A DNA stretch of 14,689 nt, from NCBI GenBank assembly GCA_964464245.1, contig CAYXFH010000012.1, forward strand, positions 1-14,689, written 5' to 3'. Origin of the DNA: JAPLHV01 sp964464245. Its GTDB lineage: Bacteria > Caldisericota > JANLFM01. Position numbers and translations under genes: made by a program. Below, piece after piece: positions 1 to 7,560 of this stretch (positions within the stretch are counted from its first letter, which is position 1; each line of letters starts with the position of its first letter). The notes below the pieces were generated by a model. It ran no database searches. It saw only the letters and a list, made by a program, of their open reading frames with translations, and was not told the origin of the DNA.

Positions 1-986
1 TCGAGCGCTCCCTCTCCGACGCCAAGCTGACCCCCAGCGAGATCGACAAGATCATCCTGGTGGGCGGTCCGACGCGGATGCCGATCGTGCAGAAGTTCGT
101 CGAAGACTTCATGAGCAAGCCGGCCGAGCGCGGCATCGACCCGATGGAGTGCGTGGCCATGGGCGCGGCCATCCAGGCCGGTGTGATCGGCGGCGAGATC
201 AAGGATGTGGTGCTGGTGGACGTGACCCCGCTCTCTCTGGGCATCGAGACCCTGGGCGGCGTCTTCACCAAGATGATCGACCGCAATACGCCCATCCCTA
301 CGCGCAAGACCCAGATTTTCACCACCGCCACCGACAATCAGCCGGCCGTGGAAGTGCATGTCCACCAGGGTGAGCGCACCATGGCCAAAGACAACATCTC
401 CCTGGGCCGCTTCATCCTGGAAGGGCTCCCCCTGGCTCCCCGCGGCGTGCCCCAGGTGGAAGTCACCTACGAGATCGACGCCAACGGCATCATCCAGGTC
501 TCAGCCAAGGACAAAGCGACCGACAAAGAGAACAGCATCACCATCACCGGCGGCACTCGCCTCTCCAAGGATGATATCGACAAGATGACCAAGGACGCCG
601 AGCGCTTCGCCGAGGAGGACCGCCAACACGCCAAGGAAGTTGAGCTGCGCAACCAAGGCGATTCGCTGGTCTACACCGGGCGCAAGACCCTCGCCGATTT
701 CAAGGGCAAGGTGGACGCGGCCAAGGTGGACGCGGCGGAGAAGGCTCTCGCTGAGCTGGAGCAGTTGCTGAAAGAGAACAAGATGGACCAAGTAGAGGCC
801 AAGATGCGCGAGGCCTCGGACCTCCTCTCCAAGATCGGAGAGGAACTCTACAAGCAACAGCAGCCCCCGCCTCCCCCACCCGGCTCTGGCCCTGGGCCGC
901 AAGCCGGGCCGAGCGGAGGTTCTCCCGCGCCGGATGCAGGCAGTGACGGCAAGACCATCGAAGGCGACTACGAGGTTAAGAAATAG
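1..986 (+). CDS. dnaK: Chaperone DnaK (Hsp70), C-terminal part, 5' end outside window
   Basis: This is an ATP-dependent Hsp70 chaperone that binds unfolded polypeptides in the cytoplasm with DnaJ and GrpE. The frame is open from base 3, so the gene starts before the window; roughly the first 310 residues are missing, judged against a usual length near 630. Visible parts in order are the end of the nucleotide-binding domain (IILVGGPTRMPIVQ, then MGAAIQAGV), the interdomain linker (KDVVLVDVTPLSLGIET), the beta-sandwich substrate-binding domain (NTPIPT, GERTMAKDN, APRGVPQVEVTYEIDANGI, VSAKDK), the helical lid (ISKIGEELYKQQQ region) and a flexible tail. The tail has a six-proline run, a Gly/Ala/Ser/Pro stretch, and ends IEGDYEVKK, resembling the acidic C-terminal motif of bacterial DnaK. 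A terminator-like hairpin follows, then dnaJ on the same strand. Identity is certain. Confidence 0.97.
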   Translation, partial: ERSLSDAKLTPSEIDKIILVGGPTRMPIVQKFVEDFMSKPAERGIDPMECVAMGAAIQAGVIGGEIKDVVLVDVTPLSLGIETLGGVFTKMIDRNTPIPTRKTQIFTTATDNQPAVEVHVHQGERTMAKDNISLGRFILEGLPLAPRGVPQVEVTYEIDANGIIQVSAKDKATDKENSITITGGTRLSKDDIDKMTKDAERFAEEDRQHAKEVELRNQGDSLVYTGRKTLADFKGKVDAAKVDAAEKALAELEQLLKENKMDQVEAKMREASDLLSKIGEELYKQQQPPPPPPGSGPGPQAGPSGGSPAPDAGSDGKTIEGDYEVKK

Positions 987-1007
987 GCATCGCTACGGTA
1001 AACCCGT

Positions 1008-1046
1008 TCCCCAGGGGGGTTCTTCCTCCCCCTGGGGACTTTTGTT
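1008..1046 (+). terminator. Intrinsic terminator-like hairpin between dnaK and dnaJ
   Basis: An 11-bp perfect stem pairs TCCCCAGGGGG (1008-1018) with CCCCCTGGGGA (1028-1038) around a 9-nt loop, and is followed by CTTTTGTTGTG. It begins 21 bases after the dnaK stop and ends about 40 bases before dnaJ. The shape is that of a rho-independent terminator, although the T-tract is short and interrupted, so read-through into dnaJ is likely. It would lower dnaJ output relative to dnaK. Confidence 0.72.
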
Positions 1047-1085
1047 GTGCCCGCGCAAGGGTGGCGGGGGAGGCATGAAGAGAGG

Positions 1086-2219
1086 ATGAGCCCGCAGAAG
1101 GACTTCTACCAGGTGCTCGGCGTGACGCAAAGCGCCAGCGGTGAGGAGATCAAGTACGCTTACCGCCAGTTGGCCCGCCAATTCCACCCCGACTTGAACC
1201 CCGAACCCGACGCGGGCGAGAAGATGCGCGAGATCAACGAAGCCTACGAGGTCCTCTCCGACAGCGAAAAGCGCGCCCGGTATGACCAGTTCGGGACTGC
1301 CGACCAACCGCAGGGAAGCCCCTTTGGAGGCAGTTACGGCGGCGGCTTTGGCGACTTGGGGGAGATCTTCAGCGCTTTCTTCGGAGGAGGAACGCGCGCC
1401 GGGCCAGAAGTGGAGCGCGGCCCGCGCCGCGGTTCCGACCTGCGAGCCAACGCGCGCGTGACGCTGGAGGAAGTAGCCACCGGCGCCGACCGGGAGGTCT
1501 CCGTCAATCGTCTGGAACGCTGCGCCACCTGCAACGGGACCGGCGCGGAAGCGGGCAGTTTCCCAGTGACGTGCGCGCGCTGCAATGGCCGGGGGGTCAT
1601 GCGCCAAGTCAACCAGTCGCTCTTTGGCCAGTTCATCCAGGAAGTGGCCTGCCCGGACTGCCATGGCGAAGGGCAGATCATCCGCAACCCCTGCCCTGCC
1701 TGTCGGGGAAACGGGGTCAGCCGCGCCTCCCGCAAGCTGAACATCCGCATCCCGGCCGGGGCGGACGACGGCACCAAGCTCCGTCTCAACAACGAGGGGG
1801 AAGCAGGCTTTCGCGGCGGGCCGGCGGGCGACCTCTTCATCAGCCTCTCAGTGACCAAGGATCCGCGCTTCGAACGCGATGAAGCCAACCTCTTCACAAC
1901 CCTTTTTGTCCCCTACCCCACGCTCGTCTTGGGCAGCACGGTAGCGGTGCAATCGGTGTTGGAAATGCACAACCTGACCATTCCCCCTGGCACTGAGGCG
2001 GACAAGCAGTTCAACCTGCGCGGGGCCGGCCTCCCCTACTTGGGCCGGCGCGATAAGGGCGATCTCTACGTGACCGTCAAGGTGCAGGTGCCCAAGAAGC
2101 TCAGCCCGCAAGAACGCCAATTGCTGGAGCAATTAGCTGTTATCCAAAACAATGGCAATCTCTCCGCCGCAGCGAGCAAGAAAACCAGCGGTAAGAAGAA
2201 AAAGGGTCTCTTCGGCTAA
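1086..2219 (+). CDS. dnaJ: Chaperone DnaJ (Hsp40, type I)
   Basis: This is the co-chaperone that delivers clients to DnaK and stimulates its ATPase. The 377 residues match the usual length (about 375). Domains in order are a J domain (about residues 5-70, with the HPD motif at 34-36), a G/F-rich linker (about 76-104), a zinc-binding region with all four CxxCxGxG repeats (starting at C146, C163, C189 and C203), two C-terminal substrate-binding domains (about 215-340), and a lysine-rich tail ending KKKKGLFG. The ATG at 1086 is chosen because the protein then starts just before the J domain and GGGGGAGG lies 12 bases upstream; an in-frame GTG at 1047 falls in the terminator T-tract. The stop codon is the first three bases of a partial copy of the GGGGACAG repeat. 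It follows dnaK on the same strand. Confidence 0.97.
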   Translation: MSPQKDFYQVLGVTQSASGEEIKYAYRQLARQFHPDLNPEPDAGEKMREINEAYEVLSDSEKRARYDQFGTADQPQGSPFGGSYGGGFGDLGEIFSAFFGGGTRAGPEVERGPRRGSDLRANARVTLEEVATGADREVSVNRLERCATCNGTGAEAGSFPVTCARCNGRGVMRQVNQSLFGQFIQEVACPDCHGEGQIIRNPCPACRGNGVSRASRKLNIRIPAGADDGTKLRLNNEGEAGFRGGPAGDLFISLSVTKDPRFERDEANLFTTLFVPYPTLVLGSTVAVQSVLEMHNLTIPPGTEADKQFNLRGAGLPYLGRRDKGDLYVTVKVQVPKKLSPQERQLLEQLAVIQNNGNLSAAASKKTSGKKKKGLFG

Positions 2220-2297
2220 TGGGGACAGCCAAAACCAATGGGGACAGAATTGAGCTAAACCAATGGGGACAGATTTGAAATCTGTCCCCATTGGTTT
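2217..2297. repeat. GGGGACAG palindrome, copy 1, with two partial left arms
   Basis: The core is a perfect inverted repeat: 20-base arms (2257-2276, AAACCAATGGGGACAGATTT, and 2278-2297) around a single central G. Two partial left arms precede it. One is TAATGGGGACAG at 2217-2228, whose TAA is the dnaJ stop. The other is a 25-bp unit at 2232-2256 that matches the first 22 bases of the full copy with one mismatch. The array fills the space between convergent dnaJ and the small membrane-protein gene, so it could end transcription from both sides, but no T-tract is visible. Confidence 0.93.
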
Positions 2298-2307
2298 CCA
2301 TTAGCGA

Positions 2308-2565
2308 TTAGAGCAAGCGGCGATAGCTGAAGAGACGCACCATCCAGAAGAAAAGGAAAGCGCCCCCTCCAGCGGCGAGAAGGACGGCCCAATGCGTGGC
2401 TCTCCAGTGGCCCAGGGTGGTTGCCAGGTAGGCGGCGATCAGCGCTCCGGTGACGCTGAGGATCAGCGTCTCCATGAACTGCAAGCCGCGGCGGATGGGA
2501 AAGAGGAAATGACAGAAGACCGTCACCCCAAACCCGACCAGCGCCCACCAGAGCCAGTTGCTCAT
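2308..2565 (-). CDS. Small membrane protein, GlsB/YeaQ/YmgE (transglycosylase-associated)-like
   Basis: This 85-residue protein has three predicted membrane helices: about residues 4-22, 32-51 and 57-77. The layout (an N-terminal WWALVGFGV helix, a loop with FPIRRG, a middle helix VTGALIAAYLATTLG, then a third helix ending in MVRLF) resembles the GlsB/YeaQ/YmgE family, whose members are about 80-90 residues with glycine-rich helices and a P-x-R loop. The biochemical role of that family is poorly defined and its 'transglycosylase-associated' name is historical. The ATG lies 7 bases after the pmbA stop, so the gene is the third cistron of the tldD-pmbA operon; the ribosome site (GAGG) is weak. 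The family call comes from pattern recognition only and could be wrong. The membrane nature is clear. Confidence 0.78.
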   Translation of the reverse strand: MSNWLWWALVGFGVTVFCHFLFPIRRGLQFMETLILSVTGALIAAYLATTLGHWRATHWAVLLAAGGGAFLFFWMVRLFSYRRLL

Positions 2566-2572
2566 CCCGGCC

Positions 2573-3913
2573 TCAGTAGGTCGTCTGTCCGTTGAAGGTG
2601 AAAGCCCTCACCTTGAGGGCAGGGACCAGGTTCCCGCCGAAGAAACCGGCCTGCAGCTTCCGCTCGAAGCCGATCAGTTGGGCTTCCTTCAGGGCGCCTA
2701 GGATGGATGAGGTGAAGCGCAAGTTGCAGAGGGGCGCGGTGATCCGGCCGTGATCGATCTTGAAGGTGCCGTCGCGGGTCATCCCGGTGATCAGGGTCAG
2801 TTTTGGGTGAACCGGCCGGACGTACCAGAGGCGAGTTACCAGTACGCCGTCCTCGGTGTCGGCGATCATCTCCTCGATCGTAGCGTTCCCAGGGGCCATC
2901 ACCATGTTCAAGGGCAAGGGTCCAAATCCGTTCGGCTGGGGCAAGGCATGCCCGGTGGAACGCTTCCCCTCCAGATTGGCGGTGAAGGAATCATAGACGA
3001 CGCCCATAGCCACGCCGTTCTCGATGAGGGCGACTTTTTCCTTGGGCTGCCCCTCGAAGTCAAAAGGAACGATCCAGCCTTCCGGGTGCAACCCGTCATC
3101 CCAAATGGAGATGTTCTCCGCCGCCACCGGTTGACCCATGGAGTCGCTCATGAAGGAGCGCTTCTCCTGATAGGACAAGGCGCCCAGCCCCATGTAGCCG
3201 AGGTAATCCAGCATCTCAGCCACAGCGTAGGGCAAGAAGACCGCTTCCATCTCCTTCACTTCGGTAAGCTGGGGATCCTGGGCGCTGAGGGCGCGCTCCA
3301 GCGCTTCCTCGGCCACTGCCTCCACGTCGATCGCAGCAACTGATGTGCCGTGGCGGTCGGCGTACCCGGCCGAGGTCGGGGAGAGAAGGACGGTAGAGAG
3401 GGAGGCGCGGGTGGCTTCGGTGTAGGCTTCCACCCCCAGGGAGTTAACCACGCCCAGTTTGTAGACGCTGGTGGAGAAAGCGCCCGAGGCTTTCACCGGA
3501 TGACCCTTCAGCTTGGCCACCAGCTTGGCCACTCCCTCGGCTCGCTCCTCCGGGGAATAGCGGGCGGTGCGCCCTACGAAAGCGCCGGCCGGGGCGGGAA
3601 GGATCGCTTGCGGGCCGGGCAAGCTCTTGAACTCGCTGTTCTTCGGGGAAAGGCGAGCGATTTCGGCAGCCAACCGCACTGTCTTGACTACCTCTTCCGG
3701 GTCCAAGCGGTTGGTGGAGGCGATGCCGATGCGTTGATCTACTACCAGGCGAACGGTCAGGGTGGCATCCTCCTGGCTGGTGTTCTGGTGGATGATGGAG
3801 TTGGCGAAACGCGTTAGTTGTTCGTCCTGAACAGTCAGCACGGCTTCCGCCTGGTCGGCCTGGCTGGCGGCCAGGGCTTGCTTAAGGATAGAGAGGATCT
3901 CGTCGCGCTTCAT
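2573..3913 (-). CDS. pmbA: TldD/PmbA family protein, PmbA (TldE)-type subunit
   Basis: This is the non-catalytic partner of the TldD/TldE heterodimer, a cytoplasmic zinc metallopeptidase that trims unfolded peptides; in E. coli it matures microcin B17 and acts on CcdA. The 446 residues match the family length. Family features are seen throughout: the N-terminal swapped domain (QAEAVLTVQDEQLTRFANSI), RIGIASTNRLD, the central NSLGVEAY strand, and the C-terminal IADTEDGVLVTRLWYVRPVHP, LTLITGMTRDGTF and FGGNLVPALKVRAFTFNG. There is no HExxxH, as expected for the PmbA side. The ATG overlaps the tldD stop in a 4-base ATGA (3913-3910) and TAGGAG lies 8 bases upstream, so translation is coupled to tldD and gives equal amounts of the two subunits. 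Confidence 0.93.
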   Translation of the reverse strand: MKRDEILSILKQALAASQADQAEAVLTVQDEQLTRFANSIIHQNTSQEDATLTVRLVVDQRIGIASTNRLDPEEVVKTVRLAAEIARLSPKNSEFKSLPGPQAILPAPAGAFVGRTARYSPEERAEGVAKLVAKLKGHPVKASGAFSTSVYKLGVVNSLGVEAYTEATRASLSTVLLSPTSAGYADRHGTSVAAIDVEAVAEEALERALSAQDPQLTEVKEMEAVFLPYAVAEMLDYLGYMGLGALSYQEKRSFMSDSMGQPVAAENISIWDDGLHPEGWIVPFDFEGQPKEKVALIENGVAMGVVYDSFTANLEGKRSTGHALPQPNGFGPLPLNMVMAPGNATIEEMIADTEDGVLVTRLWYVRPVHPKLTLITGMTRDGTFKIDHGRITAPLCNLRFTSSILGALKEAQLIGFERKLQAGFFGGNLVPALKVRAFTFNGQTTY

Positions 3914-5352
3914 TTCTTCACTCCTACCTGCACATTGCGGAAACGGGCCGGGGACGCCCCGTGCCCCACGTGCATGCTCTGGGGTGGCTGTCCTTTGCCG
4001 CAGTTGGTAAGACCCCAGAGGAACCAGGAATTCTCGTCGGCGACGGCATCGCAGGAGTTCCAGAACTGAGGCGTCATCCCGGTGTAGGTGGCGTTCTTAA
4101 CAGGCGCTCCCAGCTTGCCTCCCTCGATCTCGTAGGCGATCTCTGTGCCGAACTGGAAGTTCAGGCGTTTGTCGTCGATCGACCAGCTCTTGTTGGTGAT
4201 CAGGTAGAGGCCGTGCTCGGTGTCGGCGATCAGTTCCTCGAAGGGTATCGTCCCAGGCCGGATGCTGATGTTGGTCATGCGGATGATCGGCATCCGCCCC
4301 CAGCCGTCGGCTCGCATCGCCGCCGAGTTCTTCAGCCCCAGCGCAGCGGCTGTCTCGCGGCTGGTCAGGTAACCAATGAAGAGCCCTTCTTTGACCAAAT
4401 CCACCGACTGGGCGGGAAATCCCTCATCATCATAGGCGAAGGTCCCCAGGCCGCCGGGGATGGTGGCGTCGGCATAGATGGTGACATGCTTGGAGCCGTA
4501 CTGCAGCTTGCCTAGAAGGTCCGGCATCATGAAGCTTGTGCCGGCGAAGGAGGCCTCGGTTCCCAAGACCCGATCCAGCTCGGTTGGGTGTCCGCAGGAT
4601 TCATGGATCTGCAAGCCTAACTGACTGGAATCGAGGATGATATCGATCTCGCCGGAGGGACAAGGCTTGGCGGTCAAGAGCGAGACGGCTTCCTGCCCGA
4701 TGCGCTCGGCATTCTCCAGCAAGCCCAAAGTGGCGATGAACTCGTATCCCAAGGCCCGCACGTTCCCCCCCATCGAGTTGGGGAAAGAGCGGATCTGCAT
4801 GTCGTTCTCGCCCACAGCGTAGGCTTCCAGGCCGCCGCCGGACTCCACCTTGTGCTGTTCGATGAACGACCCTTCCGAGGAGGCGAAGATCTTCCGCTCC
4901 TTCCAGAAGTCCAGGCTGGCGCGGGAGATGGTCACCCCCGGCACAGCCCGCACCTTGTCGTCGACTTGGGTCAGGAACTGGATCTTCTCCTCCAGTGGAA
5001 CATGGAAGGGGTCGATCCGGCAGTCAGCGGGGAGATAGGCCTCCACTGCCAGTAGAGGTTCCAGGACCACGTCGCGCTCTTTGACGCGGGCTGATGCTTC
5101 GGCGATGCGCACAGCCAAAGCGGTGATCTCTTCCACCTTCCGGCCGGTGAGCGTGCGGGAGCTAGCGAAACCCCAGGCGCCGTTCTTCAGGACGCGCACC
5201 CCAAAACCTGCATCCAAGCCGTTGGCGATCGACTCCACATTCCCCAACTTCAAGGCCAGACTCTGCTGTTCGCGTCGGATGATGCGGATGTCGGCATAGG
5301 CACAGCTTAACTTCTTGGCTGTGCTCAGGCACAATTCAGTGAACTCGCGCAA
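3910..5352 (-). CDS. tldD: Metallopeptidase TldD, catalytic subunit
   Basis: This is the catalytic half of the TldD-PmbA peptidase. The HExxxH zinc motif is present as HESCGH (residues 250-255 from the chosen start), and the downstream family cysteine that should be the third ligand is C451 in the LTNCGKGQP segment. Other family landmarks are YADIRI near the N-terminus, GFGVRVLKNGAWGFASS, the glycine-rich LGTFAYDDEG, FIGYLTSRETA, ADTEHGLYLITNKSWSID, and RNVQVG at the end. Length (480 residues) is typical. The TTG at 5352 is preferred: AAAGGAG sits 6 bases before it and homologues typically begin at this REF position. The ATG at 5370 lacks a ribosome site and is part of a repeat. pmbA follows with a 4-base overlap. 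Identity is certain; the start is probable. Confidence 0.94.
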   Translation of the reverse strand: MREFTELCLSTAKKLSCAYADIRIIRREQQSLALKLGNVESIANGLDAGFGVRVLKNGAWGFASSRTLTGRKVEEITALAVRIAEASARVKERDVVLEPLLAVEAYLPADCRIDPFHVPLEEKIQFLTQVDDKVRAVPGVTISRASLDFWKERKIFASSEGSFIEQHKVESGGGLEAYAVGENDMQIRSFPNSMGGNVRALGYEFIATLGLLENAERIGQEAVSLLTAKPCPSGEIDIILDSSQLGLQIHESCGHPTELDRVLGTEASFAGTSFMMPDLLGKLQYGSKHVTIYADATIPGGLGTFAYDDEGFPAQSVDLVKEGLFIGYLTSRETAAALGLKNSAAMRADGWGRMPIIRMTNISIRPGTIPFEELIADTEHGLYLITNKSWSIDDKRLNFQFGTEIAYEIEGGKLGAPVKNATYTGMTPQFWNSCDAVADENSWFLWGLTNCGKGQPPQSMHVGHGASPARFRNVQVGVKK

Positions 5353-5358
5353 ATGATA

Positions 5359-5365
5359 CTCCTTT
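5359..5365 (-). promoter_or_regulatory. Ribosome binding site that decides the tldD start
   Basis: AAAGGAG (read on the minus strand, 5365 to 5359) lies 6 bases before the TTG at 5352 and inside the longer reading frame that would begin at the ATG at 5370. It supports initiation at TTG. Confidence 0.7.
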
Positions 5366-5369
5366 CGCA

Positions 5370-5440
5370 TGGGGGGAACAGATTTGACCTCCGGTCTATC
5401 CGGAAATCTGTCCCCATACTATTAAAATCTGTCCCGATAC
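5370..5440. repeat. GGGGACAG palindrome, copy 2 (degenerate), plus a half copy
   Basis: The imperfect arms are 5370-5385 (with one extra G and one extra A compared with the core) and 5404-5417 (AAATCTGTCCCCAT). They enclose an 18-base centre that has its own CCGG/CCGG pairing (5391-5394 and 5400-5403). A degenerate right half-copy, AAAATCTGTCCCGAT, follows at 5424-5438. The block fills the space between the end of the small two-helix protein gene and tldD, and supplies the leader of tldD mRNA. Confidence 0.85.
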
Positions 5441-5451
5441 TGTCTGTTGGC

Positions 5452-5718
5452 TTAGGGCTTCGTCTCGGGGTCTCCTCCCCTCTTTCCCTCCGCGCGTGCG
5501 GGGGCAAAATCGGCATCAAGCTGCGCCGCTTGGCGCAGTTCCTCCTCCTCACGGCGCGCCTCGCGTCGAAGAAGAAGGCCGGCTATAAGCAGCGCGACAG
5601 CCGGGATAGCCAGCGGCCACCAGGCGCCCGGCCAGGCGAGGAGATAGCCGAGGGCTATCAATAGGAACAACAGGGCGGAGAGAAGAACAGTTAGGGAAGC
5701 CCAGCGGCTAACCCGCAC
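5452..5718 (-). CDS. Small two-helix membrane protein of unknown function
   Basis: I do not recognise this 88-residue protein. It has two hydrophobic helices (about residues 8-26 and 28-50; LLSALLFLLIALGYLL, then WWPLAIPAVALLIAGLLL) separated by WPGA. A highly charged, probably coiled cytoplasmic segment with many Glu and Arg follows (LRREARREEEELRQAAQ) and a polar tail ends ETKP. The GTG at 5718 is chosen because AGGAGGAGGGGG (5735-5724) precedes it by 5 bases, while the longer frame upstream is only a shadow of the DUF2207 gene. It overlaps the end of that gene by 11 bases, so the two are probably translationally coupled, and the glycine codons of the DUF2207 tail double as its ribosome site. 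It may be an accessory subunit of the DUF2207 protein. Confidence 0.72.
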   Translation of the reverse strand: MRVSRWASLTVLLSALLFLLIALGYLLAWPGAWWPLAIPAVALLIAGLLLRREARREEEELRQAAQLDADFAPARAEGKRGGDPETKP

Positions 5719-7516
5719 CGCTGCCCCCTCCTCCTCCCCCGCCGCCGCCTCCTCCGGAGAAACCGCCCCCTCCTCCGCCCGAGGAGCTGGATCTTTCCGC
5801 TGTGAATGCCGTGCTGACGCGGGCGCCGAAATCGTTGAAGGAGTTCTGCAGCGCTTGTCCGAATTGGCTGCTTCCGCCCATCGCGGAGCTGCCGTAGGCG
5901 CCGGCGTAAGCCCACACCCACCAGGAGGGTGCGTAGAAGTCTGGCCGCGCGGCGAAGGAGGCCACCCAGCCCTTCTCGATGCCGAAGACAATGGCGTAGG
6001 GCAAGTATTCCGAGAAGATCGTGCTGGAATCGCGCAAGGCCGGCCGCTTTTCCAGCTCCAGCATGTACTGCATGAAGGCCTTCCAGGCGGACAGCTCGCG
6101 CGCGCCGGTATAGCTGCGACGCGGCATCGCTGAGCCGAAACCTAGGACAAAGAAGGAAGCGAAGATCAACCCGATGCCCAGGATAAAGACCTGGAAGAAG
6201 AAGAGAGCGATCCCGCCAAAAAGCATCAGCGTGCCGATCCCGCTATAGGTGGCTCGGACTCTGCCGGGATCGGCATCGAAGAAGCGGTAGGGAGCCAGGT
6301 AGGCCCAGATCTCCTTCTGGAAACTGCTCACGTAGGCGGAGAGGGCATGCGCCATGGCGGAGAGAGTGGTGGTCTGCACGTGGGCGCCGAAGAGCAGGTT
6401 GAAGAGGAAACTCTCGTAGGGCTGTAGATCCTGGTCCTCTTTCAGCTTGGTCAGGCGAAAGTCCGCTCCCTCTTGCTCCATCTTCAGGTACCCCTTATGA
6501 GCCAAGTCGAAGATCGTCGCCTGGATCCCTTTCTGGGTGGAAGCTTGGCGCCAGAGCGCATCCACCCCGGCCGGGCGTAATGCGGTGGGGGGGCCGGAGA
6601 TCATCGCCGTGGAGGGCGGCATGCGCAGCTCGCGCCCCTTGGTCCACCACTGATAGATCATCCAGATGGGAACCAGCGAGGCAATGGCGATCGCTAAAAT
6701 GTACTGCGCATCCAACCAGAAGCGGCGCCACCATGCGGCGTTGTCCTGGGCCTTCTGTTCTTGCTGCACTTGGGGGAGAATGGATTGGCTGGAGCGGCTC
6801 ATGCCGGAGGGAAGGGAGACCAACCCTTGCGGGAAGAGCAGGCGCGCCTCCAGCCCCACCCCCTCGTCGAGGGTGGATTCCAGTTGGATGGTCGCGCCGT
6901 CAACGATGGTCACCTTACCGCTTCCCGGGGCCGGACCGTACGCCCAAACCAGCAATTGCTCCTTCGTAGCGCCGGCGGGCAAATGGATGGCGACCCGCGC
7001 CTGCTCCATGGGTTTCTCGTGGTCGGCCCCGATGAACTTGAAATAGAGCTGGTCGTAGTCCTGCCAGAAGCTGATCGCGCCGCGCCGCGCGGCGCCCACC
7101 AAGCGGTAGCCGATCACCCAACTGTGGGTGGAGTTGGTGTAATCGAAATTCCAGCGGATGGTCACGCGGGAACCCTCGTCGGTGACGCTGTAAACGCCTG
7201 GAGCAGTGCCGGCGTCACGACGGTAGACAGTCCCGCTCGGCTCGCGCACGCTGACCTGGTCCACACCTTCGATCTGGTCCTTGACGATGTAGAGGTAGGC
7301 GAAATGGTAATTCCCCTCGAAGCGCAGGCTCCGCGTCTCTTCTACCAAGAGGTTCCCGTCCGCTTGCACTTGAACCTGGAGGGAAACATCAGTCCAGATG
7401 TAGTCCTTGGCTTGGACGCCAGTGGGCAGGATGAACAGGAGGCACGACGACATCACTGCAAGGAGGAGCGATAGCAAAGCCAGGCGCCTCAAGCGACCGC
7501 GGGTTATTCTTCTCAT
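5708..7516 (-). CDS. DUF2207 domain-containing membrane protein
   Basis: A signal peptide or N-terminal anchor (about residues 1-36, Arg-rich start then a hydrophobic core, ending GVQAKD) leads into an extracytoplasmic beta-rich DUF2207 domain (about 37-235; WTDVSLQVQVQADGNLLVEETRSLRFEG and WNFDYTNSTHSWVIGYRLVG are typical). A membrane helix follows (about 270-290), then a cytoplasmic part with GPPTALRPAGVDAL, FDLAHKGYLKM and an ELSAWKAFMQYMLELEK segment, and a helix pair (about 425-465). The protein ends in a Ser/Gly tail of nearly pure glycine (about 574-602). The 602-residue length and domain order match the family, whose function is unknown. The ATG has GGAAAGGAG 5 bases upstream and a perfect TATAAT further up. 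The small two-helix gene overlaps its 3' end. Identification is firm at the family level. Confidence 0.93.
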   Translation of the reverse strand: MRRITRGRLRRLALLSLLLAVMSSCLLFILPTGVQAKDYIWTDVSLQVQVQADGNLLVEETRSLRFEGNYHFAYLYIVKDQIEGVDQVSVREPSGTVYRRDAGTAPGVYSVTDEGSRVTIRWNFDYTNSTHSWVIGYRLVGAARRGAISFWQDYDQLYFKFIGADHEKPMEQARVAIHLPAGATKEQLLVWAYGPAPGSGKVTIVDGATIQLESTLDEGVGLEARLLFPQGLVSLPSGMSRSSQSILPQVQQEQKAQDNAAWWRRFWLDAQYILAIAIASLVPIWMIYQWWTKGRELRMPPSTAMISGPPTALRPAGVDALWRQASTQKGIQATIFDLAHKGYLKMEQEGADFRLTKLKEDQDLQPYESFLFNLLFGAHVQTTTLSAMAHALSAYVSSFQKEIWAYLAPYRFFDADPGRVRATYSGIGTLMLFGGIALFFFQVFILGIGLIFASFFVLGFGSAMPRRSYTGARELSAWKAFMQYMLELEKRPALRDSSTIFSEYLPYAIVFGIEKGWVASFAARPDFYAPSWWVWAYAGAYGSSAMGGSSQFGQALQNSFNDFGARVSTAFTAERSSSSGGGGGGFSGGGGGGGGGGGSGAG

Positions 7517-7546
7517 CTTCGCTCCTTTCCCAGCGGGATCTCTCCC

Positions 7547-7552
7547 ATTATA
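7547..7552 (-). promoter_or_regulatory. Perfect TATAAT -10 element upstream of the DUF2207 gene
   Basis: TATAAT is read on the minus strand from 7552 to 7547, about 30 bases before the DUF2207 ATG. No -35 can be found at 16-18 bases: that position is occupied by GC-rich 18-bp repeat sequence (AGCCCC). Confidence 0.55.
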
Positions 7553-7560
7553 CTCAGAAC

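Noticed and set aside
1047..1085. GTG start for dnaJ at 1047
   Set aside because: It would add 13 residues encoded by the terminator T-tract and spacer; the ATG at 1086 gives the normal DnaJ N-terminus and has GGGGGAGG upstream.
987..1085. CIRCE (HrcA operator) between dnaK and dnaJ
   Set aside because: No TTAGCACTC-N9-GAGTGCTAA-like sequence is found; the only inverted repeat there is the terminator-like hairpin.
5452..5991. Long version (179 residues) of the small membrane protein
   Set aside because: Residues upstream of the GTG at 5718 are an off-frame reading of the DUF2207 gene (Pro/Ser/Arg-rich), and a strong ribosome site points to 5718.
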